64,000 nucleotides of DNA from positions 2,170,001 to 2,234,000 of the forward strand of contig NZ_MWFK01000002.1 in assembly GCF_002078175.1 (NCBI RefSeq), in the 5' to 3' direction. This document shows positions 61,821-64,000 of this stretch, piece after piece. Under the pieces are notes generated by a model. That model was given only the letters and a program-made list of their open reading frames with translations. It made no database searches and was not told where the DNA came from. A program made the translations under genes and the position numbers. The DNA is from Streptomyces sp. M41(2017) (GTDB lineage Bacteria; Actinomycetota; Actinomycetes; Streptomycetales; Streptomycetaceae). Position 1 is the stretch's first letter. Each line of letters opens with the position of its first letter.

Positions 61821-62662
61821 CAGGTGCTCACCGCCTTACGCGCCAGGGCCGCGGCTCCGGCCCGGTCGAGGGTGCCGTCGGCCACGACGGTGACGATCCG
61901 GCGGACGAGCGTGTCACCGGCCGCGACCGTGAGCCGGTCCCGGTGGGCGAGGGAGGAACCGACGCCCGGGTACTGGGCCGTGCGCACGAACCACGGATCG
62001 CGGCGCGTGTCCTCGGTGGCCCCCGCGAACACGAGCGTCCAGTTCGCGCCGGCGAGTGCGAGCCAGTCCGCGGGGCGCGCGTGCACGGCGTCCTCGCCCT
62101 CGGTGTCGGCGGTGAACACCCGCGGGGCGTCCGGTTCCTTGCGGGCTCGCCAGAAGAAGCCGCCGTAGCCCGCGCCCGGCCGTCCATTGGTCGCCGGGCT
62201 GCCGAGGGAGAGCGTTCGCGCCGTGACGTTCGTGAGCGCGAACGTGAAGTCCAACGCCCAGGCGGAGTCGGTGAGTTCGACGACCGCGACGGTACGGCGT
62301 TCGGTCAGCAGGTCGCTGCCCGCGGCCGTCCACCGCAGGTCCTCCACGAAGCCGCCGGGGCCTGCCTCCCGGAAGGTGGCGTGCCGCTGGGCGCCGTGGT
62401 TGTCGAGTTCGGTGGGTCCCTCGTCGCGGACGTAGGTGCGCCCGCCCCAGAAGTTGTGCCCCTCGACGTCGGGGACCGCGACACCGACGCCGAGGTGGTG
62501 CGCGTGGTCGGCCGGGCTCAGCTCGGTGACGGGGGTGCCGGCCAGGGTCGTGACGGGGTGAAGGTACGGGCGTGGGGAGAGCCGGTCGGGCAGTTCGGGC
62601 CGGTGGACGTGGCGGCCCACCGGCCGGCCCGCGGCGCTCAGGACCAGCGAGGTGTCGTTCAT
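61820..62662 (-). CDS. DUF6807 family protein (PmoA-like name)
   Basis: 280-aa soluble protein. The HHLGVGVAVPDVEGHNFWGGRTY and FFWRARKEPDAPRVFTADTEGED motifs define DUF6807, often misnamed methane monooxygenase PmoA. It has no membrane helices and no relation to methane oxidation. It probably binds or acts on a sugar-derived compound, since it is co-translated with the GH43 gene and the Gfo dehydrogenase. Start ATG at 62662 overlaps the next gene's stop (ATGA). Confidence 0.82.
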   Translation of the reverse strand: MNDTSLVLSAAGRPVGRHVHRPELPDRLSPRPYLHPVTTLAGTPVTELSPADHAHHLGVGVAVPDVEGHNFWGGRTYVRDEGPTELDNHGAQRHATFREAGPGGFVEDLRWTAAGSDLLTERRTVAVVELTDSAWALDFTFALTNVTARTLSLGSPATNGRPGAGYGGFFWRARKEPDAPRVFTADTEGEDAVHARPADWLALAGANWTLVFAGATEDTRRDPWFVRTAQYPGVGSSLAHRDRLTVAAGDTLVRRIVTVVADGTLDRAGAAALARKAVST

Positions 62663-63894
62663 CCGGTGCTCACCTCTTTCGGGAGCGCCCAGGGGGCGCC
62701 CAGTTCGGAGTAGAGGGCGAGGGTGTCGGCCGCCGCGGCGACGAGCGCGTCGATGCCGCGTACGGCACGGCGGTTCTCGCCGGGCGGCGCACTCCAGGCG
62801 CAGGGGGGCAGCGCGACGGGCTCGGGTGCCCGCCGGACCGCTTCCACGACCTTCATGAACGCGCCGGTCGCCGCGGGCGGGACCAGGAGTTCGACGCCGT
62901 CCCTCAGATGCGCGACGAGGTTCTCCAGCAGGTCGGTGCGGCCGTACACGGTCTCCTCCGGGCCGTGCCCGGACCGCTGCACCAGGAGCCGGTCCTGCTT
63001 GTACCAGAAGGTGATCCGGCCTTCCGTGCCGTGCACGACGACGTACGGTTCCCCCGGGTTCTCGGCGCAGAGCGTCGCCGCGACGGTGATCGCGCGCTCC
63101 GTGGTCGTGACCCGCACGCACGAGGTGTCGTCGGACTCGATGTCGTTGGCGCGCAGCAGCTCCGTCACGATGCCGGTGACGTCCTCGGCGCGGGTCGAGC
63201 CGTCCAGGGCGAGGGCGGTGGCGACGGCGTGGGCCAGCGGGTTCGTCAGCACGCCGTCGACCACGTCCGCGCCGTCGAGCCGCCGCCTGCCGGCCCACGG
63301 CGCGCGCCGGTAGTACGCCTCGTCCCGGGCCCAGGCTCCCGCCGCGCCGATGCCGGTCACCCGGCCGAGCGCGCCCCGGGCGATCAGTTCCCGGACGGCG
63401 GGCACGGCGTGCGAGCCGAGGGACTGGAAGCCGATCTGGCAGGCGACGCCCGCGGCGGCGACGCCGTCGGCCATCCGCCGGAACGCGGCGTAGGACGGCG
63501 CGGGCGGCTTCTCCAGGAGCAGGTGGACGCCACGGCGCGCCGCGGTCAGCGCCAGGTCGGTGTGGGTGGGGATGGGGGTGCAGATCACCGCGATCACGGC
63601 GCCGGTGCTGTCGAGCAGGGCCCCCAGGTCGGCGGACTGCTCGACGTGCTGCCCGTCGAGTTCGGCCGCGCCGAGCGGCGTCAGCTCGCACACGCCGGCG
63701 AGACGCAGGAGCCCCTCGCCCTGGAGCCTGCGGATGTTCTCCAGGTGCCGGCGGCCGTGGCCCCGGGCTCCCGCGAGGACGACGGGCAGCGGGAGTGCGG
63801 TGGCCCGCCGGGGCGCGGTGCCGCCCGGGGACGGACGCCGCTCGGCTTCTCCGTTCGCCTGCCCGGTCCGGCCGGGCCGCGCCGCGGGCGTCAT
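62659..63894 (-). CDS. Gfo/Idh/MocA family oxidoreductase
   Basis: 411-aa Rossmann dehydrogenase. VVLAGARGHGRRHLENI is the NAD(P) site, and LEKPPAPS contains the EKP motif with the catalytic Lys. The C-terminal alpha/beta domain is standard. It probably oxidises a sugar or sugar acid released by the pathway. The N-terminal 46 residues are Pro/Arg-rich and unusual. ATG at 63894 overlaps the permease stop (ATGA). Confidence 0.88.
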   Translation of the reverse strand: MTPAARPGRTGQANGEAERRPSPGGTAPRRATALPLPVVLAGARGHGRRHLENIRRLQGEGLLRLAGVCELTPLGAAELDGQHVEQSADLGALLDSTGAVIAVICTPIPTHTDLALTAARRGVHLLLEKPPAPSYAAFRRMADGVAAAGVACQIGFQSLGSHAVPAVRELIARGALGRVTGIGAAGAWARDEAYYRRAPWAGRRRLDGADVVDGVLTNPLAHAVATALALDGSTRAEDVTGIVTELLRANDIESDDTSCVRVTTTERAITVAATLCAENPGEPYVVVHGTEGRITFWYKQDRLLVQRSGHGPEETVYGRTDLLENLVAHLRDGVELLVPPAATGAFMKVVEAVRRAPEPVALPPCAWSAPPGENRRAVRGIDALVAAAADTLALYSELGAPWALPKEVSTG

Positions 63895-64000
63895 CCCTTC
63901 ACCGCCCCCGCGCTGAACCCGGTGATCAGCCACTTCTGGATGAACGCGAAGACGACGACCACGGGGACGGCGGCGATGATGCCGCCCGCGGCGAGCGCTC
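63891..64000 (-). CDS. Sugar ABC transporter permease, C-terminal end (partial)
   Basis: The last 35 or so codons of a MalG-type permease run off the window edge. The closing QKWLITGFSAGAVKG is the conserved end of this family (the GxxxGxxKG ending). It overlaps the Gfo gene by ATGA, so the operon continues upstream. Confidence 0.9.
   Translation of the reverse strand, partial: ALAAGGIIAAVPVVVVFAFIQKWLITGFSAGAVKG

Noticed and set aside
61820..62662. Methane monooxygenase subunit PmoA
   Set aside because: The family DUF6807 was misnamed. It has no membrane helices or copper-site and is in a sugar locus.

Overview
The window is chromosomal DNA of a Streptomyces or a very close actinomycete. 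It is very GC-rich, many genes start with GTG, short genes overlap by ATGA or GTGA, and the gene order matches the conserved Streptomyces core: pitH2, the cobalamin cluster, an SCO1860-type LAETG surface protein, then ectABCD. No insertion sequence, integrase, prophage, CRISPR array, tRNA or rRNA gene was seen.

Layout. 1-3.9 kb: a small Cys-rich protein, a SURF1 protein, a GH15 glycosidase and an atypical SDR. 3.9-7.2 kb: an envelope-stress (Asp23/Gls24) cluster with AmaP-like, DUF6286-like and DUF2273-like membrane proteins, and a further gene opposite it. 7.3-16.1 kb: housekeeping and unknown genes (enoyl-CoA hydratase, small HTH protein, ABC-F ATPase with a possible leader peptide, zinc metallopeptidase, VOC protein, an unrecognised 467-aa protein, an alpha/beta hydrolase, a class II aldolase). 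16.2-16.7 kb: a decayed GH25 lysozyme. 16.8-18.4 kb: a Pit phosphate transporter behind a PHO box, plus a small membrane protein.

18.5-37.1 kb: a cobalamin riboswitch followed by cobD-cobQ-cobN-chelatase AAA/VWA subunit-cobO-cobB-cobI. A ZIP metal transporter on the other strand splits this from a second run, cobM-cobL-cobJ/cbiG-cobH-cbiX-cobC. The riboswitch controls the first half. The second half has no riboswitch; the gap it shares with the ZIP gene carries a perfect 15-bp palindrome, suggesting metal-linked control.

37.3-43.4 kb: the LAETG-anchored protein, an amidohydrolase, an amino-acid ABC transporter and a class V aminotransferase. 43.9-47.1 kb: ectABCD for ectoine and 5-hydroxyectoine, behind a relatively AT-rich region with a perfect inverted repeat. 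47.2-57.0 kb: class V aminotransferase, FrnE-like oxidoreductase, GNAT, DUF1349, aldehyde dehydrogenase divergent from an IclR regulator, a penicillin-binding protein, an NCS2 purine permease and a secreted HAD phosphatase. 57.2-64.0 kb, all minus strand: a plant-polysaccharide locus (secreted pectate lyase, sugar-binding lipoprotein, GH43, DUF6807/PmoA-like protein, Gfo/Idh/MocA dehydrogenase, and the end of a sugar ABC permease) with a LacI-type operator. The last three complete genes and the permease are translationally overlapped, which suggests one uptake and breakdown pathway.
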